From contig CACKOO010000003.1 in NCBI GenBank assembly GCA_902601765.1, forward strand, positions 1 through 64,000: a DNA stretch of 64,000 nucleotides, written 5' to 3'. The stretch comes from Hydrogenophilales bacterium. GTDB taxonomy: Bacteria > Pseudomonadota > Gammaproteobacteria > Burkholderiales > Eutrophovitaceae. A program made the translations under genes and the position numbers. Of the stretch, positions 16,537 through 25,117 are shown in pieces; within the stretch, counting starts at the first letter, position 1, and each line of letters opens with the position of its first letter. Below the pieces are notes generated by a model. It saw only the letters and a list, made by a program, of their open reading frames with translations. It had not been told where the DNA came from and ran no database searches.

Positions 16537-17832
16537 TTACTCTCCATTTCCAGGATTTTTTGATTTATAACGGCTTACTCGTATGTCAGCTTGGGCTTTG
16601 TGACCAGCGAATCCTTCCAGAGCACACAGTCTTGAACAATATTCACCAACCATAGCACTTGCCTCAGGCGAAACTCTTTGATAGGTGCAAGTTTTGATAA
16701 ATTTGCCCACCCACAATCCACCCGTGTAACGAGCTGCTTTTCTGGTAGGTAGGGTATGGTTAGTCCCGATTACCTTATCCCCAAATGACACATTGGTTTC
16801 TGGCCCGAGAAATAATGCTCCGTAATTTCGCATTTCTCTCAAGAAAAAATCTGGATCGCGAGTCATCACCTGCACATGCTCAGAAGCAATTTCATCGGCG
16901 ACTTTCACCATTTCTTCATCTCCTTGGCAAAGGATTATCTGCCCATACTCACGCCAAGCGACTTCAGCCACAGCCGCTGTCTCCAAAGTTTTAAGCTGCC
17001 GGTCGATGTGCTCCAAAGTATCCATTGCAAGCTTCTTTGACGTTGTTAAGAGAATTGCGGGCGAATTTGGGCCGTGCTCTGCTTGCCCAAGAAGGTCTGT
17101 AGCACAAATTTCACCGTCTACACTATCATCCGCAATAACCAATGTTTCAGTTGGGCCCGCAAATAAATCGATACCGACGCGACCTGATAGTTGACGTTTA
17201 GCCTCAGCAACAAAAGCATTGCCTGGCCCCGCTATCATATCCGTCGCAGAAATATTCTCCGTTCCTAAGGCCATTGCCCCAACTGCTTGTATGCCTCCCA
17301 AGGCGTATATTTCATCGGCACCTGCCAAATGCATTGCTGAGACTACGGCAGGGTGCGGACTTCCTTTATATGGCGGCGCGCAGGCTATAACTCTCTCCAC
17401 ACCGGCAACTTTTGCCGTAACTATTGTCATATGGGCCGACGCAACCATCGGATATTTTCCTCCAGGTACATAGCACCCCACACTACCCACTGGCAAATTC
17501 TTGTGCCCTAAAGTAACCCCGGGCAAAGTCTCTACTTCTATGTCTTTTAGCGCATTTTTTTGGATCTGCGCAAAATTTCGAATTTGAGCCTGAGCAAACT
17601 TGATATCGTTGATAGCTTGCTCAGGTAAACTTTCCAAACAATCTGAGATTTGCTTCTGATCTAGCTGAAAACTATCAGGGGCCCAATCATCAAATTTCTT
17701 AGATAATTCTCTCACCGCCTGTTCACCACGTTTATCAATATCCTCTAATACCAGCTCTACCGTTTTTCTAACCGCGCCAACATTTTTATTATCTATTTCT
17801 TCCGAAATCCCTTCTTTCAGCCACACAGCCAT
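16537..17832 (-). CDS. hpsN: Sulfopropanediol 3-dehydrogenase-type enzyme (histidinol dehydrogenase family)
   Basis: A 431-residue zinc, NAD-dependent dehydrogenase. HpsN oxidises (R)-2,3-dihydroxypropane-1-sulfonate to sulfolactate in two steps. Zinc ligand equivalents are Gln250, His253, Asp352 and His411; the catalytic pair is Glu318/His319. Blocks [20 protein letters not shown] and [20 protein letters not shown] read as the HpsN branch rather than biosynthetic HisD, and no his gene is nearby. AAGGAG precedes the ATG. It lies between a D-amino-acid dehydrogenase and the SufU-like gene on the same strand. HisD-like activity on another amino alcohol is the main alternative. Confidence 0.8.
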   Translation of the reverse strand: MAVWLKEGISEEIDNKNVGAVRKTVELVLEDIDKRGEQAVRELSKKFDDWAPDSFQLDQKQISDCLESLPEQAINDIKFAQAQIRNFAQIQKNALKDIEVETLPGVTLGHKNLPVGSVGCYVPGGKYPMVASAHMTIVTAKVAGVERVIACAPPYKGSPHPAVVSAMHLAGADEIYALGGIQAVGAMALGTENISATDMIAGPGNAFVAEAKRQLSGRVGIDLFAGPTETLVIADDSVDGEICATDLLGQAEHGPNSPAILLTTSKKLAMDTLEHIDRQLKTLETAAVAEVAWREYGQIILCQGDEEMVKVADEIASEHVQVMTRDPDFFLREMRNYGALFLGPETNVSFGDKVIGTNHTLPTRKAARYTGGLWVGKFIKTCTYQRVSPEASAMVGEYCSRLCALEGFAGHKAQADIRVSRYKSKNPGNGE

Positions 17833-17954
17833 TCGATATTTCTCCTTATTGTTGCATTACGAAAAAAACTGAGAGCTTTCACTTCGTAATCTTTAAAATT
17901 TATAACCCTTTTTTACACAAATTATGACCTTGACCATATAGTTAGTTATCTCGT

Positions 17955-19202
17955 TCATAAAAATGGGAAATCAATATCTTGTGGGGACCCATTAACAACA
18001 TTAGCTAATCCAGCCGCTGAACCACAAGCCAACGTCCAGCCCAAAGTCCCTTGTCCAGTATTTAAGTATAAGTTACTAAATTTCGTTCTTCCTATTAGAG
18101 GGATGTTGTTCGGAACCATTGGTCGTAAACCGGCCCATCTCCTAGCATTCTCAAATTCACCAGCTTCCGGGAAAAAACTTTTAACCCTTGCAAGAATAGA
18201 GTCACATCTATCATTACGAACAGCCAAGTTATATCCGGTTAATTCAGCGGTCCCTGCAGCCCTCAATCGTGAACCCAGCTTTGACATTGCAATCTTTGCA
18301 TTTTCATCAGTTATGCAAACAGTTGGAGCCATATCGGGGTTCCGAATCGGGATCGTAACAGAATAACCTTTGACCGGGTAAATAGGCACGTGAATGCCAA
18401 TTTTGCTTAATAAAGTGGGGCTATAGCTGCCCATTGCAACCACGTAGGCATCTGCAGACAAAATCTCCTCCCGTCCAGCAAATCGCGTTGCGAGTCCTGA
18501 AATATTCTTTCCGTTAAAAAGAAAACCAACAGCCTCGACGCCAAAGCCAAAACCTACACCACGTTTCTTAGCAAATTCTGCCAATCTTTCAGTGAAAAGA
18601 AACGCATCCCCGGACTCATCATCCACCGCGTGAGTTCCACCAACAAGATCTACTCGAGAATTTTGTAGGGTAGGTTCTAACTTTTGAATTTCTTCTGGCG
18701 TTTTTATATTGATTTGAACGCCATGGTTCCTAAATAGCTCGACTCGATTACAGGCCATTTGGAACTCCTGCTCGTCAGTGTGGAGAGTCAAAATGCCTTT
18801 CTGAAGATCGTCGTAGGAAATTCCAATATCCCCTCGGAGTTGCCTTAATTTGTCGCGACTGTAATTGGCGAGCCTAAGACATGTCAGCGTGTTAGCCTCA
18901 GTTCTAGAGGGCAAACATTCAATTAGAAATTTTAATGCCCAAGACCATTGGTTTAAATCTGATCGCAAGCGAAAAAGTAACGGAGCGTCCTCTCTGCCTA
19001 GCCATTTTAAAATCTTCAAGGGAGCCGCTGGGTTAGCCCACGGCTCAGCTTGACCTACAGAGATTTGACCACCATTTGCAAAACTAGTTTCCCTTGCTGG
19101 ACTTTCTTGACGATCAATTACCGTCACCTCATGGCCAGCGTTTGAAAGATACCACGCACTTGTCACTCCGATTACGCCAGACCCAATAACAATAATTCTC
19201 AT
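17955..19202 (-). CDS. dadA: D-amino acid dehydrogenase (DadA-like FAD oxidoreductase)
   Basis: A 415-residue FAD-dependent amine oxidoreductase of the DAO/GlpO fold. The dinucleotide motif VIGSGVIGVTSAWYL starts at residue 5, followed by the acidic strand end VIDR; the C-terminal FAD block is LYLNTGQGTLGWTLACGSA. DadA oxidises D-amino acids at the inner membrane and passes electrons to quinone. AAGG precedes ATG. A 122-base gap separates it from the downstream HpsN-type gene. Relatives acting on glycine-like or sulfonated amines exist, so the exact amine is open. Confidence 0.85.
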   Translation of the reverse strand: MRIIVIGSGVIGVTSAWYLSNAGHEVTVIDRQESPARETSFANGGQISVGQAEPWANPAAPLKILKWLGREDAPLLFRLRSDLNQWSWALKFLIECLPSRTEANTLTCLRLANYSRDKLRQLRGDIGISYDDLQKGILTLHTDEQEFQMACNRVELFRNHGVQINIKTPEEIQKLEPTLQNSRVDLVGGTHAVDDESGDAFLFTERLAEFAKKRGVGFGFGVEAVGFLFNGKNISGLATRFAGREEILSADAYVVAMGSYSPTLLSKIGIHVPIYPVKGYSVTIPIRNPDMAPTVCITDENAKIAMSKLGSRLRAAGTAELTGYNLAVRNDRCDSILARVKSFFPEAGEFENARRWAGLRPMVPNNIPLIGRTKFSNLYLNTGQGTLGWTLACGSAAGLANVVNGSPQDIDFPFL

Positions 19203-19305
19203 TAAAAACCTTAATCAATTAATAACTGCTACCATTTTAAAAACACATAACCCACAATCTGTTAGTAGGAAAAGATCTCAGCAAGTTCATCAGCCACCAC
19301 TTGAA

Positions 19306-20064
19306 TTACTGCGCCAACCATCCACCGTCAGATATAATATCTGTTCCTGACATAAAATCAGCGGCGTCTGAACATATAAACAGCGCTATTTTTCCAATAT
19401 CCTTCGATTCACCCCATCGACCCAAGGGTGTTGAAGCCAATAAAGCCGCGTTTTTGGCAGGATCTGATCTAAGAGGGGCCGTCAAGTCCGTGGAGTAAAA
19501 CCCCGGGCTAATAGCCATAACTGTGACACCAGTGCTAGCTAATTCAAGAGCCATGCACTTCGTCAGTGCCAATAGCCCTGACTTGCTGGCACAATATGCA
19601 CTCCTCCCTGAGCTACCAACATGGGCCATAATCGACGTGATATTAATTATTCTACCCCAACCTGAATCTATCATTTGGGAGCAAAAAGCTTTTGACATCA
19701 TAAAAGCTCCTGTAAGGTTGGTATTCATAACATGTTGCCACTCACTGACCTCAAAATCCTTAACATCTTTTCTGACGGCGGTGCCAGCATTATTGATCAA
19801 AACATCGATCCTTCCCATTGTTGAGGAGACCTTTTTTTCCAAATCTACTACATCTAACTCTTTGGAAACATCGGCCAGAAATATTTTCGACATAACGCCC
19901 ATAGTCTCTAACATGCCTTTAGTCTCTTCGAGCTTGGCCTCCGCTCTTCCAACAAGCGCAATTTTTGCTCCTGCGCCCGCTAAATTTATTGCCATTTCTC
20001 GTCCAAGCCCTCTACTAGCACCAGTAATGAGCACATTCTTACCATTTAAAAAATTCTTCTCCAT
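19306..20064 (-). CDS. SDR-family oxidoreductase, gluconate 5-dehydrogenase/FabG-like
   Basis: A 252-residue classical short-chain dehydrogenase. The motif VLITGASRGLGREMAIN is near the N-terminus, then INNAGTAV, and the active site SAYCASKSGLLALTKC with Tyr-x3-Lys. It ends DGGW, typical for FabG and gluconate 5-dehydrogenase-like members. ATG at 20064 is chosen because GGTGAGG lies seven bases upstream; a longer start at 20106 would add a hydrophobic stretch. It is divergent from the acyl-CoA ligase gene across about 97 bases. The substrate is unknown. Confidence 0.83.
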   Translation of the reverse strand: MEKNFLNGKNVLITGASRGLGREMAINLAGAGAKIALVGRAEAKLEETKGMLETMGVMSKIFLADVSKELDVVDLEKKVSSTMGRIDVLINNAGTAVRKDVKDFEVSEWQHVMNTNLTGAFMMSKAFCSQMIDSGWGRIINITSIMAHVGSSGRSAYCASKSGLLALTKCMALELASTGVTVMAISPGFYSTDLTAPLRSDPAKNAALLASTPLGRWGESKDIGKIALFICSDAADFMSGTDIISDGGWLAQ

Positions 20065-20161
20065 AAAACACCTCACCTGTAATAACCATACAAATAGTAT
20101 AACCAAATATCACTAAACCAAAAGATTGCGATAGAATTAGGGCAGTAATAATATTAATAGA

Positions 20162-21835
20162 ATGCTTAATGTGATGAAAAATGAAAATCAGAAGTTTTGG
20201 CCCCCTCATTTACCACGTGAACTCACTGTACCTAACACTTCCATATCGCGCAATTTGGCTATTTCTGCGGAAAGATACCCACAAAAAACAGCGATTGTAT
20301 TTTACGATACTAAAATCACATATTTTCAACTTCTGTCTGAAGTACAAATACTAAGCTCTTACCTACAGCAAAGTTGTAATTTGCAAAAAGAAGATCGAGT
20401 TCTTTTGGATATGCAAAATAGCCCTCAGTTTATAATTGCTTATTATGGAATCCTATTTGCTGGTGGAATAGTCGTTCCGGTGAACCCTATGAGCGTTACA
20501 CACGAAATAAAACATTACTGCGATGATAGTGGCGCTGAGGTGGCAATTACCAGTCAAGACGTATTGACAGAGTTTATGCCATTAATTGAAGATGATTTAA
20601 GACATGTTATCGTAACTAAATATGAAGAATATCTGACGGCGGATTCGTCGACTACTTTACCCGCATCTTTGGTTAGCAAAAAATATTCATTTAACACCAC
20701 CCAAGTCACAGATTGGAAAGAGGTAATGAAAACACCCAAGTTTTCCAAAAATACGGATGCAAGGTCTACTGATACTGCTGCCATCTTGTATACCTCGGGA
20801 ACAACTGGCAAACCAAAAGGATGCGTTATTTCTCATCTCAATTTAATGCATACACTTGTTGGAGCAACTTTGTGGGAAAGCATGAATCAAGATAGCGTAT
20901 CGTTATGCACTGCTCCTATGTTCCACGTTACTGGTATGCAGCACAGCCTTAATGCCGTTATTTATAGTGGAGGCATGATGGTGGTAATTCCTCGTTGGGA
21001 TCCAGAATTCGCAAGCGGTATGATCGAAAAATATAAATGTACCCATTGGGCAAATGTTCCTACGATGGTAGTAGATTTGCTCGCGCATCCGTCTACTAAA
21101 CATAGGAATTTGTCTTCCCTTGAGGTTATTTTCGGCGGAGGCAGTGCTATGCCTGAAAGAGTAGCTGAAGATTTATACAATCGATGCGGCGTAAAGTACA
21201 TGGAGGGGTATGGCATGACAGAAACCATTTCTCAAACCCACCTGAACCCACCAAACCAACTACGCAAGGGGTGTCTTGGCATTCCTACGTTTGGCACTGA
21301 GTCTATTATAATAGATCCTGAAACTCAGAAAATAATTGCAGAAAATGAAAAAGGAGAAATTCTGGTAAGAGGCCCTCAAATTATGAAAGGGTACTGGAAC
21401 AATCCGGAAGCAAACGCCGAGGTTTTTATAGAAATTAATGGAATAAGGTATCTAAGAACTGGCGATTTGGGATCAAGAGATTCCGATGGTTTTTTTTACA
21501 TAGCCGACCGCCTTAAAAGAATGATAAATGCAGCTGGTTTCAAAGTCTGGCCCGCTGAAGTGGAGAGCATTCTTTACAACCACCCCAAAATTCGCGAGGT
21601 AGCGGTAATTTCATCCCCGCACCCCAGAAGGGGTGAAACAGTAAAAGCCGTAATTTCACTTAAAAATGCAAACATTGAGACAACTAGTGATGAAATCATT
21701 GCCTGGTCGAGGAAAAATATGGCGGCATATAAAGTTCCGAGATTAGTAAACTTTATCGAATGTCTTCCAAAATCCGGGACTGGGAAAATTCAATGGAGAT
21801 TTTTGCAAGATCAAGAGTGGGAGAACAAATTGTGA
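20162..21835 (+). CDS. AMP-forming acyl-CoA ligase
   Basis: A 557-residue ANL-superfamily ligase that adenylates a carboxylic acid and joins it to CoA. The P-loop ILYTSGTTGKPKGCVISHLN is near residue 208, MEGYGMTETISQTH forms the A5 region, and RTGDLGSRDSDGFFYIADR with PKSGTGKIQWR near the end supply the hinge Asp and the catalytic Lys. Length and layout fit a medium/long-chain fatty acid or aryl acid ligase. The stop overlaps the GTG start of the M20 peptidase gene (GTGA), so the two are translationally coupled. An ATG five codons inside is an alternative start. Confidence 0.88.
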   Translation: MLNVMKNENQKFWPPHLPRELTVPNTSISRNLAISAERYPQKTAIVFYDTKITYFQLLSEVQILSSYLQQSCNLQKEDRVLLDMQNSPQFIIAYYGILFAGGIVVPVNPMSVTHEIKHYCDDSGAEVAITSQDVLTEFMPLIEDDLRHVIVTKYEEYLTADSSTTLPASLVSKKYSFNTTQVTDWKEVMKTPKFSKNTDARSTDTAAILYTSGTTGKPKGCVISHLNLMHTLVGATLWESMNQDSVSLCTAPMFHVTGMQHSLNAVIYSGGMMVVIPRWDPEFASGMIEKYKCTHWANVPTMVVDLLAHPSTKHRNLSSLEVIFGGGSAMPERVAEDLYNRCGVKYMEGYGMTETISQTHLNPPNQLRKGCLGIPTFGTESIIIDPETQKIIAENEKGEILVRGPQIMKGYWNNPEANAEVFIEINGIRYLRTGDLGSRDSDGFFYIADRLKRMINAAGFKVWPAEVESILYNHPKIREVAVISSPHPRRGETVKAVISLKNANIETTSDEIIAWSRKNMAAYKVPRLVNFIECLPKSGTGKIQWRFLQDQEWENKL

Positions 21836-23145
21836 AGCCAAGTAGACATAAAACAACCATCAGTAGTGATCCACTACTAATAAAAGACCTCACGCAGACA
21901 ATCGAAGATAGTGAGAAAGAGTTGGTAGAATTAACGTCTCATCTTGTCAGTATGAATAGTTTACTCGGTAATGAACACGACGCCCAAAATTTTATGGAAG
22001 ATCAATTTAAAAATCTTTCTCTAGAAACCGATCGTTTTGGGGTCGATCATCAAGAGCTTTCAAAGCTTGCCGGATACTCACCTTCTGTGGGCAATTGGGA
22101 AAATCATGAAAATATTGTAGGCACCTATTACCCAAAAAAAACAAAAGGTCATTCACTAATAATGAACGGGCACATTGACGTTGTACCTGTTGGTGATGAA
22201 AGGCTTTGGACGACGTCCCCTTTCACTCCCAGTGTACGTGAAGGGCAGATATTCGGAAGAGGAAGTGGAGATATGAAAGCTGGAATAGCCGCGTTTATCG
22301 TCGCATTTTCCTCTTTCAAGAAAATTGGGATAGAGCCCGCAGGTAAAATATTTCTGCAGTCGGTGGTGGAAGAAGAATGCACGGGAAATGGAGCTCTTGC
22401 TTGCCTTCACAGAGGATATAAAGCTGAAGCTGCCGTTATTCCAGAACCGTTCAATGAAACCGTGATGTCAGCGCAGGTAGGTGTTCTCTGGGTAAACCTT
22501 GAGGTTTTTGGAAAACCGTCACATGTCTTGAATACAAACTTAGGTACTAATGCAATCGAGGGCGCATTTGCGCTCTGGCAAGGGCTTAAAATTTTGCAAG
22601 ACGATTGGAATAGCGACCGTAATAGGCCCGATGCATTTTCAGCCTGTGACGACCCCATTAAATTTAATCTCGGCATTATCGAAGGGGGAGAATGGGCTTC
22701 GTCATTAGCAACTCGATGCCAAATGAACCTTCGCCTTGGTTTTTTTCCAGGAACTAAAGTAAAAGATGTGTGTATTGCTTTAGAAAAAAATCTTAATGAA
22801 ACTATTCAACAGAGTACAAAATTATCGGATATTACATTTAACCTTCACTATAGTGGTTTTCAGTCCGAAGGATATGTAGCTGACATGAATTCGGAATTTA
22901 TAAAAACATTATCTAACAGCCACAAAATTATCACGGGGGATGAGCCTGATTTTTTTGCAAGCGCCGCAACAACAGATGCTAAAATGTTTGAGTTATATGG
23001 CAATATTCCCGCAACCTGTTACGGTCCTAATGCGAAAAATATCCATGGAATTGATGAATCGGTATCAATAGACAGCATAGTTCGCGTCACTCAGGTTTTG
23101 GCAGTATTTATAGCAAAATGGTGCGGGATCAATAGGTTATCATAA
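21832..23145 (+). CDS. M20-family amidohydrolase (ArgE/DapE-like)
   Basis: A 437-residue zinc hydrolase of the ArgE/DapE/ACY1 group that cleaves N-acyl amino acids or amides. Metal and catalytic blocks: LIMNGHIDVVPVGD, FGRGSGDMKAGIAAFIVA, VVEEECTGNGA with the Glu-Glu pair, and a final YGPNAKNIHGIDESVSID. The GTG at 21832 is preferred: GGGAG lies nine bases upstream and it forms a 4-base overlap with the ligase stop. Coupling to an acyl-CoA ligase suggests release of an acid from an N-acyl conjugate followed by its activation. Confidence 0.87.
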   Translation: MKPSRHKTTISSDPLLIKDLTQTIEDSEKELVELTSHLVSMNSLLGNEHDAQNFMEDQFKNLSLETDRFGVDHQELSKLAGYSPSVGNWENHENIVGTYYPKKTKGHSLIMNGHIDVVPVGDERLWTTSPFTPSVREGQIFGRGSGDMKAGIAAFIVAFSSFKKIGIEPAGKIFLQSVVEEECTGNGALACLHRGYKAEAAVIPEPFNETVMSAQVGVLWVNLEVFGKPSHVLNTNLGTNAIEGAFALWQGLKILQDDWNSDRNRPDAFSACDDPIKFNLGIIEGGEWASSLATRCQMNLRLGFFPGTKVKDVCIALEKNLNETIQQSTKLSDITFNLHYSGFQSEGYVADMNSEFIKTLSNSHKIITGDEPDFFASAATTDAKMFELYGNIPATCYGPNAKNIHGIDESVSIDSIVRVTQVLAVFIAKWCGINRLS

Positions 23146-23307
23146 AGATAAATTATGGAATTATGAGAATCTCGCAATCTCCATTAGTGCTACGATCACC
23201 TCGGATAAGATTAAAGGCTGCAGAGATTTTTTCATAACTAGAAATTTCAGCTTTTGGAAATTGTATTACCTAGGCAGGTCGAAGATTAAGCGCCCAAAGT
23301 TGCAAAA

Positions 23308-23334
23308 ACGCTTCAATAGTGAAGTGTCTTTTTT
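23308..23334 (+). terminator. Probable rho-independent terminator after the M20 gene
   Basis: ACGCTTCA (23308-23315) pairs with TGAAGTGT (23320-23327), one G-U wobble, over a 4-base loop, followed by C and six T. It lies about 160 bases beyond the M20 stop. The rest of 23146-23378 shows no gene. Confidence 0.55.
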
Positions 23335-23378
23335 CCTACAGAAAAGATGCAGAAAAGGCGATTAGCGGGTTTGGTCAA

Positions 23379-23939
23379 CTAGTTTTGTAGCAATCCAACC
23401 ACTAAAGGGTGGCGAATTTTCCTTAAACATCGTTTTGTTTTTTCCCAGAACACGAATCCTGCTCCTCCGTATTTTGGAGGAAGAAGACGCATCGTCTTAT
23501 GGTACTTCTCTAGGAGGTAAAATTTTCTAAGATCAAGAAAACCGTCGTCATACATGTCTACCACCGCCCGACAATTCGTGTAAAACTCATCATCCGTCTT
23601 ATACCGAATATGCGCACATTCATGGTAAAAAATAAAATCTGTGGCTAGTGGCAATAAATCACGCACGTCGGCCATGACTCCTTTGTCAAAAACAATTATT
23701 GGTTTACCCCCCTCAGGATACCGTATAATAGCTGCACTTCCCCAAAGGCGAGGACGCCTATCTCCTAGCTCACTATTACCTACATACTGCTCTTCCACCC
23801 TTATCTCCACGCCCTCCCAATCTACCTCGCAGAATACCCGTTCGCCAGTAGATAGCTCATAGGCGTGGGTTGCAGGGACTAGAAATAAAGCCACAATGTA
23901 ATAAACACCCAGTCGAAGATTAATTAGGTTAATTTTCAT
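23379..23939 (-). CDS. Exported protein with an HExxH zinc-peptidase motif
   Basis: I do not recognise the family with certainty. The 186-residue product has an N-terminal signal (hydrophobic residues 11-22, cleavage near THA-Y27). HECAH at 106-110 in the context FIFYHECAHIRYK is an HExxH zinc motif; the following DDEFYTNCRAV has the spacing of a third-ligand Glu/Asn region as in small gluzincin-like proteins. Four cysteines (37, 108, 123, 171) could be disulfide bonded. The C-terminus is basic. It is monocistronic, facing the M20 gene convergently. A periplasmic metallopeptidase role is inference. Confidence 0.6.
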   Translation of the reverse strand: MKINLINLRLGVYYIVALFLVPATHAYELSTGERVFCEVDWEGVEIRVEEQYVGNSELGDRRPRLWGSAAIIRYPEGGKPIIVFDKGVMADVRDLLPLATDFIFYHECAHIRYKTDDEFYTNCRAVVDMYDDGFLDLRKFYLLEKYHKTMRLLPPKYGGAGFVFWEKTKRCLRKIRHPLVVGLLQN

Positions 23940-24245
23940 TAAACAATTGATGTTTAGAGGTCAAATTTCTACACAGTTTTTCGATTGATTTGGTGACGTC
24001 CATAATAACGAGTAATACTACGTCATATTGCTTTTCGAATTTGACATAAATTTTCATGCACTAATTAACCATTTATTTGGCCTAACAATCGTGGGTACTA
24101 AACTATTCAAACAAGATTTTAACAATTTTCTAGTTTACTGAATTTAGGCTTTGGCAAAAACCCGAAAACGTCTTAAATCTTAAAGATTTTATAGTAATAC
24201 CAGCTTAATAAGCATCTTTACCCTATTGGGGTGAATATTTCTCGA

Positions 24246-24448
24246 TTACGGCATAAAGTAGGTAAAACCAAACCACCGCCTTCGATGGGCCGAGATTCTC
24301 ACCTCTAGAAAAAAACCGGTATGCCCAGCGCCTTGAGCAAAAAGTAGCGTAACCCTTTCCGAGTTTATCGATTAGACATAAGCTTTCTCTCAATATCAGA
24401 AACGGTGCTCTCCTTCTGGCTGGCGATAACCGCTAAAGCGTCAAACAT
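24246..24448 (-). pseudogene. Possible remnant of an IclR-like helix-turn-helix regulator
   Basis: From an ATG at 24448 the minus strand reads FDALAVIASQKESTVSDIER then KLMSNR and a stop; one frame shift later it continues with SERVTLLFAQGAGHTGFFLE and RRRWFG before a stop at 24246. The order resembles the N-terminal winged helix of IclR proteins. The two frames, absence of the effector domain and lack of a ribosome site point to decay. Similarity was judged by eye only and is weak; chance resemblance is possible. Confidence 0.3.
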
Positions 24449-24738
24449 ATTTTGGAATATTTTTTTTAACCTTAAGTATAGAAAACCAAAACATAACTGG
24501 ATCCGAATAACAGCAAAGGCGTTATTTATTTCCGCAAAACACTTTGACCAAAGCGCTCACCATCAAAAATCTAACGCATAAAACATTGAAAAACATAAAA
24601 AATCACTCTTTGCATGCTAATCAATTAAAAACCTTTAGTGTTAATGATTTGTGTAGGAATTGTTTTATTGCATAAACGACATTATTTCAATACTATTGCA
24701 AAGCGATTTTTAAATTTACACAAAAACAGCTATATTGG

Positions 24739-24750
24739 TTTTACGTAAAA
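24739..24750. promoter_or_regulatory. 12-bp palindrome upstream of the cytochrome/PQQ dehydrogenase operon
   Basis: TTTTACGTAAAA is a perfect palindrome directly following TATATT (24731-24736), a plausible -10 element. It would cover the transcription start and could be an operator. The GGGGGGATGG tract between it and the start is the ribosome site region. Confidence 0.3.
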
Positions 24751-24779
24751 TTTTTATTGGGGGGATGGAATTAAACATC

Positions 24780-25103
24780 ATGTCAACTATAGCTTTACGG
24801 GTACTGTTTTTAGTTTTTCTTAATTTTTCGGGATATGCAATTAGTGGTGATAAGGAAGCAGGAGAGGCAAGATACAACAAAACTTGCATTAACTGTCATG
24901 GGCCAGCAGGTAAGGGTGCAGCAAGTTATCCCAAAATATCCGGAAACGAAATCTCGTATGTGACCGAAAAGTTGCAAATCTATAGAGATGGGATTGAAAT
25001 TGGACCTAATTCAGGCTTGATGATAATGATGGCAAAACCTTTGACTGATGAAGAAATTGCAAATTTAGCTGAATATTTAAAAGATGCAAAATATACTAAC
25101 TAA
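24780..25103 (+). CDS. Periplasmic class I cytochrome c
   Basis: A 107-residue monohaem cytochrome. A signal peptide (residues 1-22, hydrophobic core LRVLFLVFLNF) is followed by the haem site CINCH at 36-40; MIMMAKPLTDEEIANLAEYL near the C-terminus provides the axial Met and last helix. ATG at 24780 is chosen because it opens the signal sequence directly; in-frame starts at 24765 (ATG) and 24735 (TTG) are also open. The PQQ sugar dehydrogenase gene follows 14 bases later, so this is probably its electron acceptor. Confidence 0.88.
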   Translation: MSTIALRVLFLVFLNFSGYAISGDKEAGEARYNKTCINCHGPAGKGAASYPKISGNEISYVTEKLQIYRDGIEIGPNSGLMIMMAKPLTDEEIANLAEYLKDAKYTN

Positions 25104-25117
25104 ATGGAGAGTACATT

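Larger units (their letters stand above)
23940..24779. other. Gene-poor intergenic region of about 0.8 kb
   Basis: No intact gene or RNA gene was recognised in this, the longest non-coding stretch of the window. It contains a possible decayed regulator on the minus strand (24246-24448), runs of A/T without clear repeats, and, at its right end, a 12-bp palindrome in front of the cytochrome gene. Promoters for the divergent exported protein and cytochrome genes must lie here. Confidence 0.6.

Noticed and set aside
16537..17832. Histidinol dehydrogenase of histidine biosynthesis (HisD)
   Set aside because: No other his gene is near, and motif blocks plus neighbours fit the HpsN branch of the family better; kept as an alternative only.
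23940..24734. tRNA or small RNA gene in the gene-poor region
   Set aside because: No cloverleaf, CCA end or strong hairpin with a T-run could be found by eye.
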